Assembly (NCBI RefSeq): GCF_900110755.1
Contig: NZ_FOFF01000047.1
Coordinates: 1-64,000 of the forward strand
Origin: Streptomyces sp. yr375
GTDB lineage: Bacteria > Actinomycetota > Actinomycetes > Streptomycetales > Streptomycetaceae
Direction: 5' to 3'
Length of the DNA: 64,000 nucleotides
Shown here in pieces: positions 16,494 through 24,209 of this stretch. Position numbers and translations under genes: made by a program. Position 1 is the stretch's first letter. Each line of letters opens with the position of its first letter. The notes beneath the pieces were generated by a model. That model had not been told where the DNA came from. It was given only the letters and a program-made list of their open reading frames with translations, and ran no database searches.

Positions 16494-17120
16494 TCAGGCG
16501 GTGAGGGCCTGCTGTTTGGCGGTCCGGCGCGCGAAGACCTCTTCCCGCCGGTCCGCCACCTGCCGCAGGGCCTGCTTCCGGCCCTTCTTCGAGAGCCGGT
16601 CCAGATAGACCCGGCCGTCGAGATGGTCGCTCTCGTGCTCGAGGCACCGCGCGAAGTACCCCCTCCCCTCGACGACCAGCGGACGGCCCTCCCGGTCGTA
16701 CCCCCGCACCACGACCCGGTCCGGCCGCGGTACGTCCATGACGGCGCCCGGCACCGACAGGCACCCCTCGCCCTCGTCGAGCAGCCGTCGCCCGACCGGG
16801 TCGAGCCGGTCCGGCACCGGATTGACGATGTGTCCGACATGTCGGACACCTTCGTCGTCCCGGCAGTCGTAGACGAACAGCCGCAGACCGACGCCGACCT
16901 GGTTCGCCGCGAGCCCGGCCCCGTCGGCGACGTACATGGTGAGGAACATGTCGTCGATGAGCGCGGCCAACTCGGGCCCGAACTCGGTCACGTCCCGGCA
17001 GGACTTGTGCAGCACCTCTTCGCCGACCTCGACGACCCGCCGCACCGACCCGCGCCGGGCCTCGGGCGCGAGCGGGGGATACGAGGCGACGGGCCGACCC
17101 TGAACGAAGACACGTGGCAT
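16494..17120 (-). CDS. def: Peptide deformylase
   Basis: The deduced protein is 208 residues. It removes the formyl group from new N termini. All three metal/catalytic motifs are intact: GAGLAANQVG, EGCLSVPG (the Cys ligand) and HESDHLDG (two His ligands and catalytic Glu). An extra C-terminal tail of about 30 basic residues follows. GGAGGAG is well placed before the ATG. Streptomyces carry several def genes; this one stands convergent with the menJ-like gene, 27 nt apart, and is not in the usual fmt operon. Confidence 0.93.
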   Translation of the reverse strand: MPRVFVQGRPVASYPPLAPEARRGSVRRVVEVGEEVLHKSCRDVTEFGPELAALIDDMFLTMYVADGAGLAANQVGVGLRLFVYDCRDDEGVRHVGHIVNPVPDRLDPVGRRLLDEGEGCLSVPGAVMDVPRPDRVVVRGYDREGRPLVVEGRGYFARCLEHESDHLDGRVYLDRLSKKGRKQALRQVADRREEVFARRTAKQQALTA

Positions 17121-17447
17121 GGCGTTCTCTCCTCCAACGCGTGGACGAGCCGCGGAGTTCCACGACCCGCCCGCCGAGCATGCCAGGAGAGCGACCGCTA
17201 CGGCCTGGCGCGCCAGGAGACGGCTGATACGCGCTGGAGCGCGCGGGGGAGCGTGGTGCGGCGGGGGCGGGCGTAGGAGGCGCGGGAGGGCGGCCTGTGG
17301 CGGCCGAGTGCGCGTGGTGGGGCGTCTGCCGTTGCCGGACGGCGGCCCGCGCGCCCGAGCGCGTCAGGGGAAGCCCGAAGGGCCGCTGCCCCCGAGCGGC
17401 TGCGGCCCTTCCGTGCGTGAGGTGCCCTCAGGGGCACCGAAGGGGTG
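17121..17447. other. Intergenic region between def and the NlpC/P60 gene
   Basis: 327 bp without a credible gene. It holds the def ribosome site at its left edge, a 14-nt perfect palindrome CCTGGCGCGCCAGG (17204-17217) that could be an operator for def, a purine-rich G tract, and two hairpins at the right described separately. Confidence 0.6.
17377..17438 (-). terminator. Tandem hairpins terminating the NlpC/P60 gene
   Basis: Two stems lie just past the stop codon: GGTGCCC/GGGCACC (17421-17438, 4-nt loop) and GAAGGGCCGC/GCGGCCCTTC (17377-17411, 15-nt loop). Together they make a convincing terminator on the minus strand. Confidence 0.7.
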
Positions 17448-18257
17448 TCAGAGCACCCGCACCGCGCCGGTCGGCGGGTCGTAGGACAGCGGCTTCTCGG
17501 CCACACCGGTGGACGGGTTCTGCGCGCCGACGAACATGCCGTCGCCGACGTACACCGCCACGTGGTACGCGCTGCCCGCGCTGCCCCAGTACAGGATGTC
17601 GCCCGGCTGAAGGTTGTCCAGCGACACCTGGGTGCCGGCGGTCGACTGGTCCTGGGAGACCCGCGGCAGGCTGATGCCGACCTGCCTGAAGGCGGTCTGC
17701 ATGAGACCCGAGCAGTCCCACGAGTTGGGGCCGGTGCCGCCGGAGACGTACGCGTCGCCGATCTGCGCCTTCACGAAGGCGATGACGGCCGCGGCCGAAC
17801 CGGTCGCCGTGGACGTGCTGGTGCTGCTGTAACCACTGGAGTCGGCGCTCGACTCCGTGGTGAGCGTGGTCCGCTCGGCATTGCGGGTGGCACGCTCGGC
17901 GGCGGCCTTGCGGGCGGCCTCCGCCTTCTTCGTGGCCTCGGCCTTCGCGTCGGCGAGGTCCTTCTTGGCCTCCTTGGCGGCGGCCGCCGCGGCCGCGTCA
18001 CGCTCGGCCTGCAACTGGTAGTTCGCCGCGGCCTGCTGCGTGGCCTCGGCGGACTGCGCGACCTGGGCGGCCAGGTCGCCCGTGAGCACGGGCAGTTCGA
18101 GCGTCTGCGTCACCGGCTCGGCGGCGTTCGCCGAGCCGGCCGCCACGCCGACGGCCAGCGAGCCGAGTACACCACTGGCGACTCCGGCCCGCATCGCGAT
18201 CGTCGACGCGTTGCGGCGGGGTTTCCGGTGGCTGCGTATGTGAGCGGTGTGGGACAT
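17448..18257 (-). CDS. Secreted NlpC/P60 (C40) peptidoglycan endopeptidase
   Basis: A 269-residue exported protein. It has a long twin-basic N region (HIRSHRKPRR), a hydrophobic core and an ANAAEP cleavage site near residue 46. Residues about 60-140 are Ala/Lys/Glu-rich and predicted coiled coil, as in RipA-type hydrolases. The NlpC/P60 domain at the end has catalytic Cys in NSWDCSGLM and His in YHVAVYVG. It should cleave peptide stems of peptidoglycan. The ATG at 18257 starts the conserved MSHTAHIRSHRKPRR, though no ideal ribosome site precedes it. It is divergent from nuoA with a 741-bp gap. Confidence 0.9.
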   Translation of the reverse strand: MSHTAHIRSHRKPRRNASTIAMRAGVASGVLGSLAVGVAAGSANAAEPVTQTLELPVLTGDLAAQVAQSAEATQQAAANYQLQAERDAAAAAAAKEAKKDLADAKAEATKKAEAARKAAAERATRNAERTTLTTESSADSSGYSSTSTSTATGSAAAVIAFVKAQIGDAYVSGGTGPNSWDCSGLMQTAFRQVGISLPRVSQDQSTAGTQVSLDNLQPGDILYWGSAGSAYHVAVYVGDGMFVGAQNPSTGVAEKPLSYDPPTGAVRVL

Positions 18258-18998
18258 GGGACCAAGCGATATCAGGGGCTCCTCCATACCTTCAAGAAAC
18301 GTGTGCTGCGCCACAGTTGTTCAATCGCCGCCCCAATTCCCTTGCCCCGAGTTCTTTATTGACGCCGTAACGGACAATACGGGCACAGGTGATCAAGCCT
18401 GTGATCACGGTCTTTCATCGTTACGTCCGAATTGCCCTCGGCCTAACATCGGTTGGGACCGTTGGCCAAGCCCCCTTGTTGTGCGCCTCTTGTGGATGTG
18501 GTGGAGGTCACGGAACGGTTACCGCGACGGCCGCGTCTCGCGCAGGCGGTAGCGCCGCTTCCGTTCGTGGACGCGTGCGCGTCCACATCTCGCCCCGCCC
18601 TCCCTCTGATGTGTGAACGCGATCCAATATCAGGACATCGCATCCATTACCAATTTGCATGCAAGGGAAGCTTCTTGATATTGAGACGACCCTCTCAGCC
18701 TGCGACGACGGGTGTAAATGTCACTTCTTGTGATCACTTCGATGCTTCCCGTATGAAGATCACCGCCGATATGACTTCATGATCCTTCGTCAGGTGGTGG
18801 AGATCACAAAGCTTGTGTAATACCCCGTGTCGCAGATCACAGATCGGCGGGCATAAGATGCGAGGCAGTTGGGCTTGTGACCTGCTTCACATGTTCGCGA
18901 TCTTCGTCGGGACGGGCGGGGTTCGTGGGGCCGGTGAGGCTGATGTGAGTCCGATGCCATCGCCAGCAGTCAGTGCCGACTGAGAGGAGCGAGGAGCG
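18258..18998. other. Long, AT-richer regulatory region between the NlpC/P60 gene and nuoA
   Basis: 741 bp with no convincing gene. It holds several symmetric elements: CACAGG/CCTGTG hairpin (18384-18403), a 20-nt palindrome GTGGACGCGTGCGCGTCCAC (18567-18586), a CAATATCA/TGATATTG pair (18625-18683), a hyphenated palindrome CACAA-AGC-TTGTG (18805-18817), repeated GATCAC words, and a Rex-type operator. TGTGAACGCG at 18612-18621 matches one half of the Rex consensus. This much symmetry suggests several regulators act on nuo. Confidence 0.7.
18854..18891 (+). promoter_or_regulatory. Candidate nuo promoter with Rex operator
   Basis: TGTGACCTGCTTCACA (18876-18891) is a symmetric 16-mer with the TGTGA...TCACA arms of the Streptomyces Rex operator (consensus TGTGAACGCGTTCACA). 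A TAAGAT -10-like hexamer lies at 18854-18859, which would start transcription near 18866, so a bound Rex would block elongation or open-complex escape. Rex is released by high NADH, which would raise NDH-1 synthesis when reductant accumulates. The leader to the nuoA GTG is about 130 nt. Confidence 0.7.
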
Positions 18999-19358
18999 GT
19001 GAACGCGTATGCGCCCATCCTCGTACTGGGAGCCCTCGGGGCAGGCTTTGCGATCTTCTCCGTGGTCATGGCCACGCTGATCGGGCCGAAGCGGTACAAC
19101 CGCGCCAAGCTCGAGGCCTACGAGTGCGGTATCGAGCCGACCCCCACGCCGGCCGGCGGCGGGCGCTTCCCCATCAAGTACTACCTGACGGCGATGCTCT
19201 TCATCGTCTTCGACATCGAGATCGTCTTCCTCTACCCCTGGGCCGTCACCTTCGACGCCCTGGGTGTTTTCGGGCTCGTGGAGATGCTGCTCTTCGTGCT
19301 CACCGTCTTCGTCGCATACGCGTACGTATGGCGGCGCGGCGGCCTGGAATGGGACTGA
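18999..19358 (+). CDS. nuoA: NADH-quinone oxidoreductase subunit A
   Basis: This 119-residue membrane subunit of NDH-1 has three helices. The family loop LEAYECGIEP (with the conserved Cys), GRFPIKYYLTAMLFIVFDIEIVFLYPW in pieces, and the C-terminal LLFVLTVFVAYAYVWRRGGLEWD are all present. The start is GTG behind GAGGAGCGAGGAGC, a strong ribosome site. It opens the fourteen-gene operon. The next gene starts 13 nt after its stop. Confidence 0.97.
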   Translation: MNAYAPILVLGALGAGFAIFSVVMATLIGPKRYNRAKLEAYECGIEPTPTPAGGGRFPIKYYLTAMLFIVFDIEIVFLYPWAVTFDALGVFGLVEMLLFVLTVFVAYAYVWRRGGLEWD

Positions 19359-19371
19359 GGGGCCTTTAGTC

Positions 19372-19922
<551 letters not shown>

Positions 19923-19926
<4 letters not shown>

Positions 19927-20657
19927 GCGACGCGAACGGGGTGAACCCCGAGAAGGATCTCTCCTCCTCCAACCTCCCAGGTCAGCGAGGCCAGGGCGGT
20001 GAGGAGGTCCGCGTCCAGCGCGGCATGTTCGGCGCGAACAACGGCGGCGACACCTCCGGCTACGGCGGCCTGGTCCGCTCGGTCCGCCTCCCGGGAGCGG
20101 CGAGCCGGCCCTACGGCGGCTGGTTCGACGAGGTCGCCGACGAACTCGAAGGCGCACTGGAGGAGCAAGGCCTGCTCCCCGAGAACGCGATCGAGAGGAC
20201 GGTCGTCGACCGCGACGAGCTCACCTTCCACATCGGCCGCGAGCACCTGCCCCGCGTCGCCCGCACCCTGCGCGACGACCCGGCCCTGCGCTTCGAGCTG
20301 TGCACCGGAGTCAGCGCCGTGCACTACCCCAATGACAAGGGGCGCGAGCTGCACGCCGTCTACCACCTGCGCTCGATCACCCACAACCGGCTGATCCGCC
20401 TGGAGGTCAGCGCCCCGGACGCCGACCCGCACATCCCGTCCCTGGTCTCCGTGTATCCGACCAACGACTGGCACGAACGCGAGACCTACGACTTCTTCGG
20501 GATCGTCTTCGACGGCCACCCGGCCCTGACGCGGATCATGATGCCGGACGACTGGCAGGGCCATCCGCAGCGCAAGGACTACCCCCTCGGCGGCATCCCC
20601 GTCGAGTACAAGGGTGCCCAGATCCCGGCCCCGGACCAGCGGAGGTCGTACTCATGA
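19923..20657 (+). CDS. nuoC: NADH-quinone oxidoreductase subunit C
   Basis: The subunit has 244 residues. Its C-terminal part carries the 30-kDa subunit pattern: YHLRSITHNRLIRLEV, PSLVSVYPTNDWHERETYDFFGIVFDGHP, and RIMMPDDWQGHPQRKDYPLGG. Residues 1-80 form a hydrophilic N-terminal extension with a low-complexity start, longer than in Escherichia coli-type NuoC domains. The GTG start overlaps the nuoB stop, and the end overlaps the nuoD ATG. NuoC and NuoD are separate proteins here, not fused. Confidence 0.96.
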
Positions 20658-21991
20658 GCAGACAGTCAGCAGCGGCCGCCGCCGCTTCGGCCCGCGAGAC
20701 CACCGAAGGCACCGTGTACACGGTCACCGGTGGCGACTGGGACGAGATCGTCCAGGCCGCGACCCGCGCCGACGACGAGCGCATCGTCGTCAACATGGGG
20801 CCCCAGCACCCCTCCACCCACGGGGTGCTCCGCCTCATCCTGGAGATCGAGGGCGAGACGGTCGCCGAGGCCCGCTGCGGCATCGGCTACCTCCACACCG
20901 GCATCGAGAAGAGCCTCGAATACCGCACGTGGACACAGGGCACCACGTTCGTGACGCGCATGGACTACCTGACGTCCTTCTTCAACGAGACCGCCTACTG
21001 TCTCGCCGTCGAGAAGCTCCTCGGCGTCGAGGACCAGATCACCGAGCGAGCCAAGATCATCCGGGTTCTCCTGATGGAGCTGAACCGGATCTCCTCCCAC
21101 CTGGTGTGCATCGCCACCGGCGGCATGGAACTCGGCGCCACCACGATCATGATCTACGGATTCCGTGATCGTGAACTGATTCTCGACATCTACGAGCTCA
21201 TCACGGGCCTGCGGATGAACCACGCGTACATCCGCCCCGGCGGACTCGCCCAGGACCTGCCGCCCGGCGCGGTGGACCAGATCCGCGCGTTCGTGAAGAA
21301 GATGCAGAAGAACCTCCCCGAGTACGACAAGCTCGCCACCGGGAACCCCATCTTCAAGGCCCGTATGCAGGACGTCGGCTATCTCGACCTGGCCGGCTGC
21401 ATGGCCCTCGGCGCCACCGGCCCGATCCTGCGCGCCGCCGGCCTCCCGCACGACCTGCGCAAGACGCAGCCGTACTGCGACTACGAGACGTACGACTTCG
21501 ACGTCCCGACCGCCGAATCCTGCGACGCCTACGGCCGCTTCCTGATCCGGCTGGAGGAGATGCGCCAGTCGCTCAGGATCGTCGAACAGTGCCTGGACCG
21601 GCTCCAGCCCGGCCCGGTCATGGTCGCCGACCGGAAGATCGCCTGGCCCGCACAGCTCGCCCTGGGACCCGACGGTCTCGGCAACTCCCTCGACCACATC
21701 AAGAAGATCATGGGCACCTCCATGGAGGCCCTGATCCACCACTTCAAGCTGGTCACCGAGGGCTTCCGGGTACCGCCGGGACAGACGTACACGGCCGTCG
21801 AGTCGCCCAAGGGCGAGCTCGGGGTGCACGCCGTCTCCGACGGAGGCACCCGCCCCTACCGGGTCCACTTCCGCGACCCGTCCTTCACCAACCTTCAGGC
21901 CATGGCGGCGATGTGCGAGGGCGGCCAGATCGCCGACGTCATCGTCGCCGTCGCCTCCATCGACCCCGTGATGGGAGGCGTCGACCGGTGA
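20654..21991 (+). CDS. nuoD: NADH-quinone oxidoreductase subunit D (49-kDa, quinone-site subunit)
   Basis: At 445 residues this subunit lines the quinone pocket together with NuoB. Conserved stretches include VNMGPQHPSTHGVLRLIL, EARCGIGYLHTGIEKSLE, MDYLTSFFNE, LLMELNRISSHLV, and the C-terminal RVHFRDPSFTNLQAM and DPVMGGVDR. The ATG overlaps the nuoC stop (ATGA) and its own stop overlaps the nuoE GTG. The N-terminal 35 residues are Ala/Ser-rich and variable. Confidence 0.97.
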   Translation: MSRQSAAAAAASARETTEGTVYTVTGGDWDEIVQAATRADDERIVVNMGPQHPSTHGVLRLILEIEGETVAEARCGIGYLHTGIEKSLEYRTWTQGTTFVTRMDYLTSFFNETAYCLAVEKLLGVEDQITERAKIIRVLLMELNRISSHLVCIATGGMELGATTIMIYGFRDRELILDIYELITGLRMNHAYIRPGGLAQDLPPGAVDQIRAFVKKMQKNLPEYDKLATGNPIFKARMQDVGYLDLAGCMALGATGPILRAAGLPHDLRKTQPYCDYETYDFDVPTAESCDAYGRFLIRLEEMRQSLRIVEQCLDRLQPGPVMVADRKIAWPAQLALGPDGLGNSLDHIKKIMGTSMEALIHHFKLVTEGFRVPPGQTYTAVESPKGELGVHAVSDGGTRPYRVHFRDPSFTNLQAMAAMCEGGQIADVIVAVASIDPVMGGVDR

Positions 21992-22860
21992 CCACCTCTT
22001 CTTCCGAGCAGGGCGTGAGCCTGGGCATGCCCGAACTGCCCGCGCCCGGCTACCCGGACGACATCCGAGCCCGGCTGGACGCGGACGCGCGCGAGATCAT
22101 CGCCCGCTACCCCGACTCCCGGTCCGCGCTCCTGCCGTTGCTGCACCTCGTGCAGGCGGAGGAGGGCCACGTCACGCGCACCGGGATGCGGTTCTGCGCG
22201 GACGTGCTCGACCTGACCACGGCCGAGGTCACCGCGGTCGCCACCTTCTACACCATGTACCGGCGCCGCCCCGGCGGGGACTACCAGGTGGGCGTCTGCA
22301 CCAACACGCTGTGCGCGGTGATGGGCGGCGACGCGATCTTCGAGGAGCTCCAGAAGTACCTGGGTGTCGGCAACGGTGGGACCACCGACGACGGAAAGAT
22401 CACTCTGGAGCACATCGAGTGCAACGCGGCCTGCGACTTCGCGCCGGTCGTGATGGTCAACTGGGAGTTCTTCGACAACCAGACCGTGCAGAGCGCCAAG
22501 CGCATGGTGGACGACCTGCGGATCGGACGCACGGTCTCGCCCACGCGCGGTGCGCCGCTGTGCACCTTCAAGGAGACCGCCCGGATCCTGGCGGGCTTCC
22601 CCGACGAGCGGGACGGGGCCGTCGAGGCGAGCGGCAGCGCCGGACCGGCGTCGCTGGCGGGTCTTCGCCTGGCAAGGGGAGAGACCGCACCCGCGCGCGT
22701 GGTCCACCCGCGGGACGGCGGGCCGCACGACGAACCGCAGGACCGGGCGGTGCACGAGCCGTCGCCCACCGAGCACCTGAGTTCGCACGACGCGCCGCAG
22801 GACACGTCGGCCTCCGACCCGGCCCACCCGGCAGGGCCTACCGCCGAGGAGGGGGAGTGA
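21988..22860 (+). CDS. nuoE: NADH-quinone oxidoreductase subunit E, with a long C-terminal extension
   Basis: The product has 290 residues, well above the usual 160-190. The thioredoxin-like 2Fe-2S core ends near residue 205: LLPLLHLVQAEEGHV, VATFYTMYRRRP, ligands in VCTNTLCAVMGG and IECNAACDFAPVVMVN. Residues about 206-290 form a hydrophilic tail rich in Asp, His, Pro and Ser without a recognised fold. It forms the NADH-oxidising module with NuoF and NuoG. The GTG start overlaps the nuoD stop, and the stop touches the nuoF ATG. Confidence 0.95.
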   Translation: MTTSSSEQGVSLGMPELPAPGYPDDIRARLDADAREIIARYPDSRSALLPLLHLVQAEEGHVTRTGMRFCADVLDLTTAEVTAVATFYTMYRRRPGGDYQVGVCTNTLCAVMGGDAIFEELQKYLGVGNGGTTDDGKITLEHIECNAACDFAPVVMVNWEFFDNQTVQSAKRMVDDLRIGRTVSPTRGAPLCTFKETARILAGFPDERDGAVEASGSAGPASLAGLRLARGETAPARVVHPRDGGPHDEPQDRAVHEPSPTEHLSSHDAPQDTSASDPAHPAGPTAEEGE

Positions 22861-24209
22861 TGACCTTGGCACCCGAACTGAAAGGCAGCAGCCCCGAGAA
22901 GCTGCTCGCACCCGTGCTGTCGGCCTTCTGGGACGAGGACAGGTCCTGGAGCCTGGACGTCTACCGAAGGCACGAAGGATACGAGGGCCTCCGCAAGGCG
23001 CTCGCCATGTCGCCGGACGACCTCATCGCGTACGTAAAGGACTCCGGTCTGCGAGGGCGGGGCGGCGCGGGATTCCCGACGGGAATGAAATGGCAGTTCA
23101 TTCCCCAGGGGGATGGAAAGCCGCACTATCTAGTTGTCAACGCCGACGAATCGGAGCCCGGGACCTGTAAGGACATCCCGCTCCTCTTCGCGAACCCGCA
23201 TAGCCTCATCGAGGGCATGGTGATCGCTTGCTATGCCATCAGGTCGTCTCATGCCTTCATCTATCTGCGTGGTGAAGTCGTCCCTGTGCTGCGGCGGTTG
23301 CACGAGGCCGTGCGCGAGGCCTACGCGGCGGGCTACCTCGGCGAGAACATCCTGGGCAGCGGACTCGACCTCGAACTCACCGTGCACGCCGGCGCCGGCG
23401 CGTACATCTGCGGTGAGGAGACCGCGCTGCTCGACTCGCTCGAAGGCCGCCGTGGTCAACCGCGGCTTCGTCCCCCCTTTCCTGCGGTCGCGGGCCTCTA
23501 TGCGTGCCCGACTGTGGTGAATAACGTCGAGTCGATCGCTTCAGTTCCCGCGATCCTGAAAAACGGAAAAGAATGGTTCAGGTCGATGGGCAGCGAGAAG
23601 TCCCCGGGCTTCACGCTCTACTCGCTCAGCGGCCATGTCGCCGCCCCCGGCCAGTACGAGGCCCCGCTCGGCATCACCCTGCGCCAACTCCTCGAGATGA
23701 GCGGCGGCATGCGACCCGGGCACCGGCTCAAGTTCTGGACGCCGGGCGGCTCCTCGACGCCGATGTTCACCGACGAGCACCTCGACGTCCCTCTTGACTA
23801 CGAAGGAGTGGGCGCCGCGGGTTCCATGCTGGGTACCAAAGCTCTCCAGTGCTTCGACGAAACGACCTGCGTCGTGCGGGCCGTCACCCGCTGGACCGAG
23901 TTCTACGCCCACGAGTCCTGCGGCAAGTGCACCCCGTGCCGCGAAGGCACGTACTGGCTCGTGCAGTTGCTGCGCGACATCGAGGCCGGCAAGGGCGCGC
24001 TCACCGATCTCGACAAACTCAACGACATCGCCGACAACATCAACGGCAAGTCCTTCTGCGCCCTCGGCGACGGCGCCGCCTCGCCGATCTTCTCCTCGCT
24101 CAAGTACTTCCGCGCGGAGTACGAGGAGCACATCACGGGCCGCGGCTGCCCCTTCGACCCGGCCCGGTCGACCGTCTGGGCGGACAAGCACACGGAGGTG
24201 AACGCATGA
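22860..24209 (+). CDS. nuoF: NADH-quinone oxidoreductase subunit F (NADH/FMN-binding)
   Basis: The subunit (449 aa) takes the hydride from NADH onto FMN. The NADH/FMN glycine-rich segment is GLRGRGGAGFPTGMKW, then VNADESEPGTCKDIPL, HAGAGAYICGEETALL, and the 4Fe-4S motif ESCGKCTPCREGT with a fourth Cys in SFCALGDGA. Three stretches (about 23060-23300, 23440-23590 and 23790-23860) use many A/T-ending codons, including a very rare CTA, unlike the rest of the operon. GTG at 22857 is an alternative start. Confidence 0.97.
   Translation: MTLAPELKGSSPEKLLAPVLSAFWDEDRSWSLDVYRRHEGYEGLRKALAMSPDDLIAYVKDSGLRGRGGAGFPTGMKWQFIPQGDGKPHYLVVNADESEPGTCKDIPLLFANPHSLIEGMVIACYAIRSSHAFIYLRGEVVPVLRRLHEAVREAYAAGYLGENILGSGLDLELTVHAGAGAYICGEETALLDSLEGRRGQPRLRPPFPAVAGLYACPTVVNNVESIASVPAILKNGKEWFRSMGSEKSPGFTLYSLSGHVAAPGQYEAPLGITLRQLLEMSGGMRPGHRLKFWTPGGSSTPMFTDEHLDVPLDYEGVGAAGSMLGTKALQCFDETTCVVRAVTRWTEFYAHESCGKCTPCREGTYWLVQLLRDIEAGKGALTDLDKLNDIADNINGKSFCALGDGAASPIFSSLKYFRAEYEEHITGRGCPFDPARSTVWADKHTEVNA

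Noticed and set aside
18258..18480. c-di-AMP riboswitch upstream of the NlpC/P60 gene, as seen before other Streptomyces wall hydrolases
   Set aside because: None of the conserved blocks (GGGGGAACC, GGGGTGAA, CTCACCTCG) is present on the minus strand there.
18389..18782. Small genes in the nuo upstream spacer
   Set aside because: Open frames there have no ribosome site and no protein-like composition, and their codon third positions are not GC-biased.
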